Assembly (NCBI RefSeq): GCF_003385955.1 | Contig: NZ_QRDW01000001.1 | Coordinates: 434,001 to 498,000, forward strand | DNA: 64,000 nucleotides | Source: Aestuariispira insulae | GTDB taxonomy: Bacteria > Pseudomonadota > Alphaproteobacteria > UBA8366 > Aestuariispiraceae | Direction: 5' to 3' | Shown here: in pieces, positions 54,062 through 62,579 of the stretch | How the letters are laid out: each line of letters opens with the position of its first letter | Numbering within the stretch: position 1 is the first letter of the stretch | Made by a program: the position numbers and the translations under genes | The notes under the pieces: model-generated | What the model saw: the letters and a program-made list of their open reading frames with translations, nothing else | Databases searched by the model: none | What the model was told of the DNA's origin: nothing

Positions 54062-54728
54062 TCTTGCCGGCATCCATTATGCTTACCCCGGTCACCGCCC
54101 AATTCTGAACGGGGCAGACCTACAGCTATTCACCGGTGAACGCCTGTGCCTTAACGGCCATAACGGTGCCGGAAAAAGCACCCTGTTGCAGATCATGACC
54201 GGTTTGTTGAAGCCCTCAGCAGGATCCGTCACGGCCTTTGGCCGGGAACGCAAGGCCGAGGCCGATTTCACGGAAGTGCGCCGTCGTGCGGGCTTTGTCT
54301 TCCAGGATCCCGATGACCAGCTTTTTTGCCCCACAGTCGCGGAAGATGTCGCCTTTGGCCCCCTGAATCTTGGCAAATCCAAGGATGAAGCCATGGCGAT
54401 TGTGGAGGCCACTTTGGACATGCTGAACCTCACAAGCTTCCGGGACCGGATCACCCATAAACTGTCCGGCGGGGAAAAGCGCCTGGTATCTCTGGCGACG
54501 GTGCTGGCCATGGAGCCGGATGCACTGCTTCTGGACGAACCAACCACCGCATTGGATGAGCGCACCACCGAGCGCCTGGTGGAAATCTTGCTGGAACTGC
54601 CCCAGGCCATGGTTGTGATCTCTCATGACCCGCATTTCCGCCATAAAATCGCTACCCGGACAATCCGTCTGGAAGACGGCGCGGTCCACCGCCCCGCCCC
54701 AACCTGCAAACACGCAAAAACCGCTTAA
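54045..54728 (+). CDS. cbiO: ECF transporter ATPase
   Basis: A 227-residue ABC ATPase. Walker A is NGHNGAGKSTLL, the Q-loop FQDPDDQLF is characteristic of energy-coupling factor ATPases, the signature is KLSGGEKRLVSLA, and Walker B is ALLLDEPTTALD. The switch His lies in VVISHDPHF. Only one A component is present, as in CbiO homodimer systems. Last gene of the uptake operon. Confidence 0.95.
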   Translation: MSPLFDLAGIHYAYPGHRPILNGADLQLFTGERLCLNGHNGAGKSTLLQIMTGLLKPSAGSVTAFGRERKAEADFTEVRRRAGFVFQDPDDQLFCPTVAEDVAFGPLNLGKSKDEAMAIVEATLDMLNLTSFRDRITHKLSGGEKRLVSLATVLAMEPDALLLDEPTTALDERTTERLVEILLELPQAMVVISHDPHFRHKIATRTIRLEDGAVHRPAPTCKHAKTA

Positions 54729-54780
54729 ATACCCGTGGCACCCCCCATTGGAAATCACATGTCGATTTTTGCCTTAACAT

Positions 54781-54797
54781 ATCCCCTCCTGGGGGAT
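54781..54797. promoter_or_regulatory. G/C-tract inverted repeat, probable CsoR/RcnR-family operator
   Basis: ATCCCC and GGGGGAT flank TCCT, the C-tract/G-tract form of CsoR/RcnR-family sites. It lies directly before the sensor gene and overlaps its Shine-Dalgarno region, so autorepression is likely. Confidence 0.6.
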
Positions 54798-54808
54798 AGG
54801 ATATGTTC

Positions 54809-55072
54809 ATGATACATGAATCCCACGATAAGGTGCTCAACCGTCTGAAACGGGCGCATGGCCACCTGCACAAGATCCTCGATATGATGGAAAAGGAACG
54901 ATCCTGTGTGGATATCGCACAGCAACTGCATGCGGTTGAGAGCGCGGTTCAAAAGGCAAAAAAATTGCTGATCCAGGATCATATCGACCATTGCCTGGAA
55001 AGTGCGGTTCTCTCGGGCCGGAAGTCCGATGACGTGCTCGCCGAGTTCAAAGAAATCTCCAAATATCTGTAA
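54809..55072 (+). CDS. CsoR/RcnR-family metal-sensing repressor
   Basis: An 87-residue all-helical repressor. Counted from the ATG at 54803, candidate metal ligands are Cys35 (ERSCVDI), His60 and Cys64 (DHIDHCLES), plus several N-terminal His residues (5, 8, 19, 21, 23). C-H-C matches the copper sensor CsoR and also the nickel sensor InrS, which adds an N-terminal His; RcnR itself has His in place of the second Cys. With an RcnA-like exporter next door a Ni/Co sensor is more likely. ATG 54809 is used because AGGA is 7 bases upstream; ATG 54803 is the alternative. Confidence 0.88.
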   Translation: MIHESHDKVLNRLKRAHGHLHKILDMMEKERSCVDIAQQLHAVESAVQKAKKLLIQDHIDHCLESAVLSGRKSDDVLAEFKEISKYL

Positions 55073-55083
55073 GGACCGGCCCC

Positions 55084-55929
55084 GTGGATATTCTTGAACT
55101 TTTGAAAAATGGCGACACGTCCTTTGCCGCATTGGCCTTCATTGCGCTGGCTGTCGGCGCCCTGCACGGGCTGGAACCCGGTCATTCCAAAACCATGATG
55201 GCCGCCTTCATCATCGCAGTGAAAGGGACAGTTACCCAGGCAATCCAGCTGGGCCTGGCCGCCACGGTGTCCCATTCCCTGATCGTCTGGGTGCTTGGCT
55301 TGTCAGCCATCTATTTCGGCAATGAGATGATCGGCGAGGAATTGGAGCCCTGGCTGATCCTGGTGTCAGGCATAGTGATTTTGTTCGTGGCCGCCTGGAT
55401 ATTCTTCCAGACCAGACTCGCCCAGCGGAAACGCAGCCACCATCATCACCACCATTCCCACGGGGGCAGTCATTCCCACGGTGGTGCGCATTCCCATGGC
55501 GGCGACCATTCGCACAGCAACAGCCATCACGCCCACAACGGAGACGGCGACGCCCATGCCGCCGCCCATGCCCGCGAAATTGAGACCCGCTTTGCCGGCG
55601 GCGCGGCCAGCACCGGCCAAACCATCATGTTCGGCCTGACCGGCGGCTTGATCCCCTGCCCGGCCGCCATCACGGTACTGATTTTATGCATGCAGACGGA
55701 TCAAATTTGGAAAGGGGTCGGCCTGGTCTCCGCCTTTTCCGTGGGGCTTGCCATCACATTGGTGACCGCGGGCCTTGTTGCCGCCCTGGGCTTGAAATAC
55801 GCCTCCCGCAAATCCGCAAAGGTGGATGAATGGCTGTCCAAAGCACCTTATCTCTCAGCGGCGCTGATCTTCCTGATCGGGCTTTACATGGCCGGATCTG
55901 CATATCTCCATCTCACGGAATCTCACTAA
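55084..55929 (+). CDS. RcnA/NicO-type nickel/cobalt efflux protein
   Basis: A 281-residue membrane protein with about six helices. The first motif HGLEPGHSKTMMAAF and the GLIPCPAAITVLI motif are signatures of the NicO/RcnA family, and a long cytosolic loop (about residues 118-165) holds 18 histidines in His-Ser-Gly repeats. It should export excess Ni or Co. The GTG start at 55084 is 11 bases after the sensor stop and has AAGGA upstream, so the two are cotranscribed. Confidence 0.93.
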   Translation: MDILELLKNGDTSFAALAFIALAVGALHGLEPGHSKTMMAAFIIAVKGTVTQAIQLGLAATVSHSLIVWVLGLSAIYFGNEMIGEELEPWLILVSGIVILFVAAWIFFQTRLAQRKRSHHHHHHSHGGSHSHGGAHSHGGDHSHSNSHHAHNGDGDAHAAAHAREIETRFAGGAASTGQTIMFGLTGGLIPCPAAITVLILCMQTDQIWKGVGLVSAFSVGLAITLVTAGLVAALGLKYASRKSAKVDEWLSKAPYLSAALIFLIGLYMAGSAYLHLTESH

Positions 55930-55952
55930 CCCGCCGAGCAGGGCTATTCCTA

Positions 55953-56969
55953 TTACTGGATCAATATTTCACGGGAAGCGCGTAGAATCACCTGCGGTTC
56001 AGTCTGCCCCTCTTCCATCCTCAGCAATCTATATTGGCCACGATAGCGGCCGGGATCCCAGGTCCGGCCCTTACCTGCCTTGCCGACATACTGAAATTCA
56101 AACAGCTTGGATTTCTCATAAACACCACTGGCCTTGACCAATGGTTCTGACGCGCCTTCCCTTGTGATTGAGACCTCCCAGCGGTCTCCGGCGCGCGGTC
56201 CCATCACAAACAAGTTCAGGATGAAATTCTTGGCCTTGGCCGGGAATTCGCCTTCATAATCCAGGCCAAATTCCAGAGCGTCCCGGTTCAGCGGATATTC
56301 GGAAAACCCCATATGGATCATTCGGACCGGATCATAGGCCAGCTTTTCAACCACCTCCGCCGACCAGAGCGGGTTGGCCTGCTGCGGGCAGCCCTCTTCC
56401 AGCGCAGCCCCTGAAAAAGGATCAATCCGTTTACCTCGGCGCACCACTTCGAAATGCAGATGGGGAAACTCGCTCAGCCCCGAGAGGCCGACATCCCCCA
56501 ATTTCTGCCCCCGGCCCACCCGCTCGCCAGCCTTAACCAGGATACTGCCGCGTTTCAGATGGGCATAAGCGGTCAAAGTGCCATCCTCATGCTCAATCGT
56601 GACCAGATTGCCATAGCCCCGGGCGCGCACGGCGTCATAGGAAACCAGCGTGGAGCTAACATCCGGCATGTGATCGCGCACCTCACGCACAACCCCGTCC
56701 GCTGCGGCCAGCACCGAAACGCCCTTATCCATGGCCGCCATATCCAGCAGACGGATATCCGTGCCTTTATGGTCATCATTGGTCAGGCGATTACAGCGGA
56801 AATCCCGGTAATCCTCTCCTGGTGCCATATCGACATATTTCATGACAAAACAGTCTTTGCCGGGGGCACAATCCACTGGCCAGGACAGCGACAATGCCTG
56901 CTGGGCATATCCGCTTGATAAGCAAGCCAGAAAAACCAACCCAGCTGCTGGCGCAAGAAACCTGGACAT
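55953..56969 (-). CDS. M23-family metallopeptidase (LytM-like)
   Basis: A 338-residue exported protein (signal FLAPAAGLVFLACLSSGYAQ). The zinc site is intact: His and Asp in DDHKGTDIRLL and the HLHFEV motif. The region between reads as a LytM beta-domain (GNLVTIEHEDGTLTAYAHL, KLGDVGLSGLSEFPHLHF). The last 100 residues form an extra beta domain of unknown role. It probably cuts peptidoglycan cross-links. It converges on the RcnA-like gene. Confidence 0.92.
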   Translation of the reverse strand: MSRFLAPAAGLVFLACLSSGYAQQALSLSWPVDCAPGKDCFVMKYVDMAPGEDYRDFRCNRLTNDDHKGTDIRLLDMAAMDKGVSVLAAADGVVREVRDHMPDVSSTLVSYDAVRARGYGNLVTIEHEDGTLTAYAHLKRGSILVKAGERVGRGQKLGDVGLSGLSEFPHLHFEVVRRGKRIDPFSGAALEEGCPQQANPLWSAEVVEKLAYDPVRMIHMGFSEYPLNRDALEFGLDYEGEFPAKAKNFILNLFVMGPRAGDRWEVSITREGASEPLVKASGVYEKSKLFEFQYVGKAGKGRTWDPGRYRGQYRLLRMEEGQTEPQVILRASREILIQ

Positions 56970-57045
56970 GATAGCCCCCTTTCCGAAACCTTGTTTCCCG
57001 GCAGCATGCAGGCAGGAATAACGCTGTGCAACCGTGCCCAGAAAG

Positions 57046-57073
57046 AAAAACGGGCGACCAAGAGGCCGCCCGT
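57046..57073 (-). terminator. Rho-independent terminator after serA
   Basis: On the minus strand ACGGGCG and CGCCCGT form a 7-bp stem followed by a T run (57050-57046). It lies 24 bases after the serA stop. Confidence 0.85.
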
Positions 57074-57096
57074 CAGAGTTTACCGTGTTTACAATG

Positions 57097-58674
57097 TTAG
57101 AAATGCAAAAGCTTGGACTGGCTGACCAGCGGCAAATCCCGGATCTCTTTCAGGATCGCCTCATCAATCGGCGCATCCAGCTGGATCAGCGAGAGCGCGT
57201 CGCCCCCCTCTTCCGCCCGGCCCAGGTGGAAGGTCGCGATATTTGCGCCCGCCTTGGCCAGAATGGTGCCCAGCTCACCAATCAGGCCCGGCTTGTCCTG
57301 GTTGGTGGTGTAGAGCATATGCTTGGTCAGCTCCGCTTCGATGCCAATGCCCTTGATCTCGACTATCCGTGGCTTGTCGCCGCCAAACAGCGTACCGGAG
57401 ACCGACCGTTCCATCCGCTCCGTGGTCACCACCAGTCGGATCAGGGTGTGATAATCGCTGGAGCGGTCATTCTTAACTTCCGCCACATCAATGGAGCGTT
57501 CCCGGGCTATTACCGGCGCATTGACCATATTCACGCAATCGGTCATCGGCCGAAGCAGCCCCGCCAGCACCGCCTGAACCAGCGGTTTGGTGTTCAAGCC
57601 CGCAACCTGGCCTTCAAATTCGATCCGGATCCCTTTGATGCCGCTTTCCGTCAACTGCCCCGCAAAGGAGCCCAGCTGTTCCGCCAGGATCATATAGGGC
57701 TTTAACTTCGGCGCGTCTTCTGCGGAAACAGAGGGGATGTTGAGCGCATTGGTCACCGCCCCGGTCAGCAGATAATCCGCCATCTGTTCGGCCACCTGGA
57801 TCGCCACATTTTCCTGGGCCTCAGTGGAGGCCGCGCCCAGATGCGGGGTGCAGACAACTTTATCGTTGCCAAAAAGCGGGTTGGATTTGGCCGGCTCTTC
57901 CTCGAACACGTCGAGCGCCGCACCAGCAACCTTGCCGGCATTCAAGGCTTCGAGCAGGTCCGCCTCGTTGATGATGCCGCCACGCGCACAGTTGATGATC
58001 CGGACCCCGTCTTTCATCTTGGCGATCGTGTCCTTGTTGATCATGTTTCGGGTGCCGTCGGTCAGGGGCGTGTGGATGGTGATGAAATCAGCCAGGCTGA
58101 GCAACTCATCCATCTCGACCTTCTTCACGCCCATTTCCTTGGCTCGTTCCGGCGACAGGAAGGGATCAAAGGCAACAACCTTCATTTTCAGGCCCTGCGC
58201 CCGGTCAGCAACGATGGAACCGATATTACCGGATCCGATCAGGCCGAGCGTCTTGTTGAACAGCTCAACCCCCATGAAACGGGATTTCTCCCATTTACCC
58301 TGATGTGTGCTTTCATTGGCCTGAGGGATCTGGCGGGCCACCGCCATCATCATGGCAACGGCATGTTCCGCCGTGGTGATGGAATTGCCGAAAGGCGTGT
58401 TCATCACAACGACGCCACGTTGGGTTGCCGCAGGCTTGTCCACATTATCGGTGCCGATGCCGGCCCGACCGACCACTTTCAGATTTTCAGCCGATTCAAG
58501 AAGATCGGCGGTCACTGTTGTAGCAGAACGAATCGCCAGGCCGTCATATTGGCCAATGATTTCCTTCAGCTGGGCCGGTTCCAGCCCCACATTCACATCA
58601 ACCTCAATGCCGCGCTCTTCAAAAATTTCCTTGGCACGCGGCGACAATTTGTCCGAAATCAGTACTTTAACCAT
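57097..58674 (-). CDS. serA: D-3-phosphoglycerate dehydrogenase
   Basis: First enzyme of serine synthesis (525 residues): 3-phosphoglycerate to phosphohydroxypyruvate with NAD. It is the long form with a substrate domain, NAD domain (LGLIGSGNIGSIVADRAQGL), catalytic Arg/Glu/His (NCARGGIINEADL, CTPHLGAAST), an intervening domain and a C-terminal ACT domain (TTNQDKPGLIGELGTILAKAG) that gives serine feedback. Start ATG 58674 (MVKVLISDKLS) is the family start; longer frames lack support. serC is upstream in the same operon. Confidence 0.97.
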   Translation of the reverse strand: MVKVLISDKLSPRAKEIFEERGIEVDVNVGLEPAQLKEIIGQYDGLAIRSATTVTADLLESAENLKVVGRAGIGTDNVDKPAATQRGVVVMNTPFGNSITTAEHAVAMMMAVARQIPQANESTHQGKWEKSRFMGVELFNKTLGLIGSGNIGSIVADRAQGLKMKVVAFDPFLSPERAKEMGVKKVEMDELLSLADFITIHTPLTDGTRNMINKDTIAKMKDGVRIINCARGGIINEADLLEALNAGKVAGAALDVFEEEPAKSNPLFGNDKVVCTPHLGAASTEAQENVAIQVAEQMADYLLTGAVTNALNIPSVSAEDAPKLKPYMILAEQLGSFAGQLTESGIKGIRIEFEGQVAGLNTKPLVQAVLAGLLRPMTDCVNMVNAPVIARERSIDVAEVKNDRSSDYHTLIRLVVTTERMERSVSGTLFGGDKPRIVEIKGIGIEAELTKHMLYTTNQDKPGLIGELGTILAKAGANIATFHLGRAEEGGDALSLIQLDAPIDEAILKEIRDLPLVSQSKLLHF

Positions 58675-58735
58675 TGTTCTGGTCCATAATCCTAATAAGT
58701 AAAATTCGTCTGGTTCACTTGATCGGCTGCGGTCT

Positions 58736-59881
58736 TCAGACGCCTGAGACTTCGCCATAAGCCCAATCAAGCCAGGGCATCAACGCTTCCATGTCGGCCG
58801 GTTCTACGGTTGCCCCGCCCCACAGACGAAGCCCCGCCGGTGCATCGCGATATCCGTTTATATCAAAGGCAACGCCCTCTTTATCCAGCAGCTGGGAAAT
58901 TTTCTTCGGTGCGCCGGACCGCTCTTCACCATCCAACACACATGCATCTGACAGCTTGAGGCAGATCGCGGTATTGGAACGTGTTGCCGGGTCAGCACAG
59001 AGGAAATCAATCCACTCGGTCTGCTCGACCCAGTTGGCCACGGCCTTCAGGTTCTTTTCCGAGCGCGCGATCATTTCCTTTAAACCGCCGATGGATTTCG
59101 CCCATTCCAGCGCATCCAGAACATCTTCCACCGCCATCATGGACGGGGTATTGATGGTTTCTCCCTTGAAGATGCCATCGATCAGCTTGCCACCCTTAGT
59201 CATGCGGAAAATCTTCGGCAGCGGCCAGGAGGGCACATAATTTTCAAGACGTTCAACCGCCCGTGGTGACAAAACGATCATGCCATGCGCACCTTCACCA
59301 CCCAGCACTTTCTGCCAGGACCAGGTGGTCACATCCAGCTTGTCCCAGGGCAGCTCCATAGCAAAGACCGCGGAGGTCGCATCACAGATGGTCAGGCCCG
59401 CCCGGTTCGCGGCGATCCAATCACCGTTGGGAACTTTGACGCCACTGGTGGTGCCGTTCCAGGTGAAAACCACATCGCGATCGCAATCCACTGCCGCCAG
59501 ATCCGGCAGCAGGCCGTAATCGGCCTCCAGAACGCGCACGTCATCCAGCTTGAGCTGTTTCTGCACATCAGTGACCCAGCCTTTGCCAAAGCTTTCCCAG
59601 GCCAGCATGTCCACACCACGTTCGCCCAGAAGCGACCAGAGCGCCATTTCCACCGCGCCCGTGTCACTGGCCGGAACGATCCCGACCCGGTAATCATCGG
59701 GAATGCCCAGCAAGGCCTTGGTTTCGTCAATGACAGCTTTCAATTTTGCCTTACCCTCACCGGAACGATGAGATCGACCCAATACAGCACCTTCCAGACA
59801 GGACCAGGACCAACCGGGACGTTTGGAGCAGGGACCTGAAGAGAAAAACGGCCGTTCCGGCCGAACTGTCGGCTGGGTCAT
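58736..59881 (-). CDS. serC: Phosphoserine aminotransferase
   Basis: PLP enzyme (381 residues) that converts phosphohydroxypyruvate to phosphoserine. It is the alphaproteobacterial type, with [13 protein letters not shown] near the start, [42 protein letters not shown] and the PLP-binding Lys in [18 protein letters not shown] 59881 has AAGGAAGG upstream. It precedes serA by 61 bases. Upstream lies a palindrome-rich leader. Confidence 0.97.
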   Translation of the reverse strand: MTQPTVRPERPFFSSGPCSKRPGWSWSCLEGAVLGRSHRSGEGKAKLKAVIDETKALLGIPDDYRVGIVPASDTGAVEMALWSLLGERGVDMLAWESFGKGWVTDVQKQLKLDDVRVLEADYGLLPDLAAVDCDRDVVFTWNGTTSGVKVPNGDWIAANRAGLTICDATSAVFAMELPWDKLDVTTWSWQKVLGGEGAHGMIVLSPRAVERLENYVPSWPLPKIFRMTKGGKLIDGIFKGETINTPSMMAVEDVLDALEWAKSIGGLKEMIARSEKNLKAVANWVEQTEWIDFLCADPATRSNTAICLKLSDACVLDGEERSGAPKKISQLLDKEGVAFDINGYRDAPAGLRLWGGATVEPADMEALMPWLDWAYGEVSGV

Positions 59882-60243
59882 AACAATATCCTTCCTTGGG
59901 TAAACAAACTCTGGGGTTAACCCCTTGTATATACAATCAACAGCAAGCATTTGCTGCGATGCGAGATATACCGTGTGGTCAACCAAACGCAACAGAAATT
60001 TGTCGCAAAATTCGATATATTAGTCGCATTTCAAGTATATCAGGCGACTAATTTTTTCCAATGCGCGACAATTGATTTCAACAAAAACAAACTAAATATT
60101 TGAAAAATATATAGAAGCACAAGCAACGAGGGCTCATGAACCGTTAAACCGATCGGTCAGTTAAGAACCGTCAGAACAAATCATGGGACAGTTTGGACAA
60201 ATTGACGCGGCCCGCTATCCGGCACCGGTCAAGACAATATGGC
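59882..60243 (-). promoter_or_regulatory. 362-base serC upstream region with leader palindrome
   Basis: No coding gene is seen in this AT-rich gap. On the minus strand TTGCGT (59992-59987) and TATATC (59970-59965), 16 bases apart, form a candidate promoter. Within the transcript GGGGTTAACCCC (59913-59924) is a perfect 12-bp palindrome 32 bases before the serC start. A small conserved RNA element (the serC motif) is known upstream of serC in alphaproteobacteria; whether this is a member needs a covariance-model search. Confidence 0.45.
59999..60071. promoter_or_regulatory. Nested inverted repeats upstream of the serC promoter
   Basis: The outer arms are TTGTCGC (60000-60006) and GCGACAA (60065-60071); the inner arms are TTAGTCGC (60020-60027) and GCGACTAA (60044-60051). 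Four GTCGC cores are arranged symmetrically just upstream of the candidate -35 box. A T run beside the inner arm also makes it look like a terminator on the plus strand, but no plus-strand gene precedes it. Confidence 0.55.
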
Positions 60244-60522
60244 TTAATGCGGGCAGTTGGATTTACCGCAATGGCTGACTGAGCCGACTGAAACAAAGGT
60301 CTTGCAGACCGGGCATTCCTGAGTGTCCTCGATCACTTCAGGATCGCGATGGCCGGTGCGTTTACCAGCCGCCCGGCGCATCCGCTCTGATAGGGTCGGC
60401 TCACCGGATTTCCGCTGGCCCTTTTCAATATTCTGCAGGCGGCCGACATATTTGAAACCGTACCAAACCGCCGCAATCACGGCGACAAGCACAATCAATT
60501 TGCCGAAACTGATACCAAACAT
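60244..60522 (-). CDS. Small membrane-anchored zinc-ribbon-like protein
   Basis: A 92-residue protein with one N-terminal membrane helix (LIVLVAVIAAVWYGFKYV), a basic linker and a C-terminal cysteine/histidine cluster (ECPVCKTF, then HCGKSNCPH), which suggests one zinc site. The family is conserved but uncharacterised. The start is ATG 60522 with GGGAT upstream. It is downstream of the S49 peptidase on the same strand, separated by a hairpin. Confidence 0.78.
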   Translation of the reverse strand: MFGISFGKLIVLVAVIAAVWYGFKYVGRLQNIEKGQRKSGEPTLSERMRRAAGKRTGHRDPEVIEDTQECPVCKTFVSVGSVSHCGKSNCPH

Positions 60523-60536
60523 GTCTTATCCCACCC

Positions 60537-60553
60537 GGCCGGAACGACCGGCC
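60537..60553. other. GC hairpin between the S49 peptidase and the small zinc-ribbon gene
   Basis: GGCCGG (60537-60542) pairs with CCGGCC (60548-60553) around AACGA. No T run follows. It could be a weak terminator or an mRNA end. Confidence 0.35.
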
Positions 60554-60600
60554 TGTCCCTGTTACTGCTTATGATGACAGCCCGTCTCCAGGCACCCGTA

Positions 60601-61491
60601 TCAAAGACCAAGGCGGCTCCACCAGATACGGCTTTCCGCCACCTCCAGGATCTCCTCACCCATTTTAGAGATTTTCCCCTCCAGGCCCAGCCGTTTCTGA
60701 ATCCAGGATTTGGGCCGACTGACATCCTTGAACTCGACCTTGTCACCGAATTTCTCGCGGCAAACAGCCTTCAATTCGCCAGTCGCATCGACAAGGCCCA
60801 GATCAACACCACGCGCACCGGTCCAGAAACTGCCGGAAAACAGCTTTTTTTCTTCTTCCTTCAATCGGCCATCACGGCGGGAACGCACAAAATCTTTGAA
60901 CTGCTCATGAATATCATTCTGCAGTTCCTTGAGATGTTTTACGTCCGCTGCCTTTTCCGGCGAGAAAGGATCCAATTGGGATTTCGACTCACCCGAGGTA
61001 TAAACCCGGCGCTCCACACCAATCTTGGAAATCATTTCCGTAAAACCGAAACCGGCGGAAATCACCCCGATCGACCCCACCACACTCGCGGGCTGGGCGT
61101 AAATCTCATCCGCTGCACAAGCCAGCCAGTAACCGCCACTGGCCGCGGCATCCTCACAAAAGGCCAGGATCGGTATGTCTTTTTCCTCAGCCAGTTGACG
61201 GATACGGGCCGCAATCAGGGCTGATTGCACTGGCGAACCGCCCGGCGAATTGATCGCAAGCGCGACTGCTTTGAGATTCGGCGTCTTGAACGCCTCATCA
61301 ATGACCGTTTCCAAATCATGCAAATTCAATCCACCACGCCGCAGCGGGCCGCCTGCCTGGCCGATCACACCATAAAGCCTCAGGACCGCGACAGATGGCT
61401 TGCCCTTCAACTTCCCGGCCAGCGGTTTGCCGATAACGGGAATTTTGGCCAGCACGGCCTTCCATCCGGTCAGTTGCTGATCAGTTGACAT
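60601..61491 (-). CDS. sppA: S49-family serine peptidase (SppA/SohB-like)
   Basis: A 296-residue protein of the signal-peptide-peptidase family, which degrades leftover signal peptides at the membrane. It uses a Ser/Lys dyad: Ser118 in DAAASGGYWLA and Lys170 in YTSGESKSQLD. The oxyanion region NSPGGSPVQS and QPASVVGSIGVI are also present. It is the short, single-domain form. No clear N-terminal membrane helix is seen, which is unusual for SppA, so a cytosolic or peripheral location is possible. Confidence 0.9.
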   Translation of the reverse strand: MSTDQQLTGWKAVLAKIPVIGKPLAGKLKGKPSVAVLRLYGVIGQAGGPLRRGGLNLHDLETVIDEAFKTPNLKAVALAINSPGGSPVQSALIAARIRQLAEEKDIPILAFCEDAAASGGYWLACAADEIYAQPASVVGSIGVISAGFGFTEMISKIGVERRVYTSGESKSQLDPFSPEKAADVKHLKELQNDIHEQFKDFVRSRRDGRLKEEEKKLFSGSFWTGARGVDLGLVDATGELKAVCREKFGDKVEFKDVSRPKSWIQKRLGLEGKISKMGEEILEVAESRIWWSRLGL

Positions 61492-61567
61492 GCTCTTCTT
61501 TCCATTCTTTCGCTGAGACTATTCGGGCGGATATACAGACAACAAGTGTGGGTTCGATCCCTCAAGG

Positions 61568-62458
61568 TCAAGTCTTTTCACCCGCGACTTCCCTGAGTAG
61601 CCAGTCATGAAACAACCTAACTGGCGGACGCATTTCGCGCCCCTCCGGTAAAACCAGGAAATAACCGCCATCCCAAACAGCATCGGCACCAAGCGGCATC
61701 ACCAGACGTCCGGATTCCAGATCGTCCTTGGCCATTTCCTCCACCCCCAGGAACAGGCCATGCCCTTCCAGCGCCGCCTGATAGGCCAGCATGGACATGG
61801 TGTGGACCGTGCCTGTTTCCAGGTCCGCCTCCTCGATGCCACGCTGTCGAAACCAGGCTTCCCATTCACTTTGATCAACATCGTGGATAAACGGCAAGGC
61901 AAACAAATCTGCCGGTTTTTCCGGCTTTTTACGCCCTTCGAGCAATAAAGGGCTACACATGGGCACCCTGTCTCCCGGTATCAGCATACGAGCCTTCAAT
62001 CCCGGCCAGCGCCCCGCCCCATAGCGAACACCGATATCGATATTCTCGCGATCATAATCCACCAGCGCTGTTGTCGAATCCAGCTTGATCCTGATCGCAG
62101 GATGATCAGTGTTAAACCGGCCCAGCCGCGGCATCAGCCAGCGCGAAGCAAATACAAGGGTTGTCGTGATCTGGACGGGACGATCCTGTTCCAGTCCCAG
62201 GGCGCGTTTGGTCGCCTCTTCCAGGATGTCAAAGCCCCTGAGATAGTCCTTTTGCAATCTCTGCCCCGCATCGGTCAGAATCATGCTGCGCCCCTCTTTG
62301 CGAAACAACCTGAAGGCAAACCAGTCTTCCAACTGCCGGATCTGCTGACTGATCGCAGCATGGGTCACGTTCAATTCTTCTGCGGCACGGGAATAATTCA
62401 AATGCCTGGCGGCGGCTTCAAAGGCCCGCAAAGCTGTTAAAGGCGGCAAACGTCTCAT
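61568..62458 (-). CDS. LysR-family transcriptional regulator, GcvA-like
   Basis: A 296-residue regulator. The N-terminal helix-turn-helix (PPLTALRAFEAAARHLNYSRAAEELNVTHAAISQQIRQLE) with P-L-x-A-L-R-A-F-E is typical of the GcvA group, and the C-terminal part is a two-lobe effector domain. I start at ATG 62458; the longer frame to 62524 would run through the inverted repeat. It is divergent from the small ORF and the aminotransferase gene, which are its most likely targets. Confidence 0.92.
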   Translation of the reverse strand: MRRLPPLTALRAFEAAARHLNYSRAAEELNVTHAAISQQIRQLEDWFAFRLFRKEGRSMILTDAGQRLQKDYLRGFDILEEATKRALGLEQDRPVQITTTLVFASRWLMPRLGRFNTDHPAIRIKLDSTTALVDYDRENIDIGVRYGAGRWPGLKARMLIPGDRVPMCSPLLLEGRKKPEKPADLFALPFIHDVDQSEWEAWFRQRGIEEADLETGTVHTMSMLAYQAALEGHGLFLGVEEMAKDDLESGRLVMPLGADAVWDGGYFLVLPEGREMRPPVRLFHDWLLREVAGEKT

Positions 62459-62472
62459 TTCACCATCGATTC

Positions 62473-62489
62473 TGTAAGATTTACTTACA
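62473..62489. promoter_or_regulatory. Inverted repeat before the LysR gene
   Basis: TGTAAG and CTTACA are perfect 6-bp arms with a 5-base centre, and the core fits the T-N11-A pattern of LysR sites. It lies 15 bases before the LysR start, in the divergent gap. Confidence 0.55.
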
Positions 62490-62579
62490 TAATAGAAAAT
62501 TTTCAGAGTCGCTGCCAACCTCAATTCCCCCTACCTTGCCAAATAAGATTTTAACACCGCTTGTCGGGAAGGAAGCGTC

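Noticed and set aside
55437-55578. Repeats in the His-rich loop as a possible CRISPR or tandem array
   Set aside because: Units are short codon repeats inside an open gene; there are no spacers.
60020-60056. Stem and T run on the plus strand as a terminator
   Set aside because: No plus-strand gene lies upstream in reach. The symmetric copies further out fit a regulatory site better.
61549-61566. GGGTTCGATCCC-like sequence resembling a tRNA T-arm
   Set aside because: The T-stem does not pair over 5 bp and no acceptor, D or anticodon arm can be built around it.
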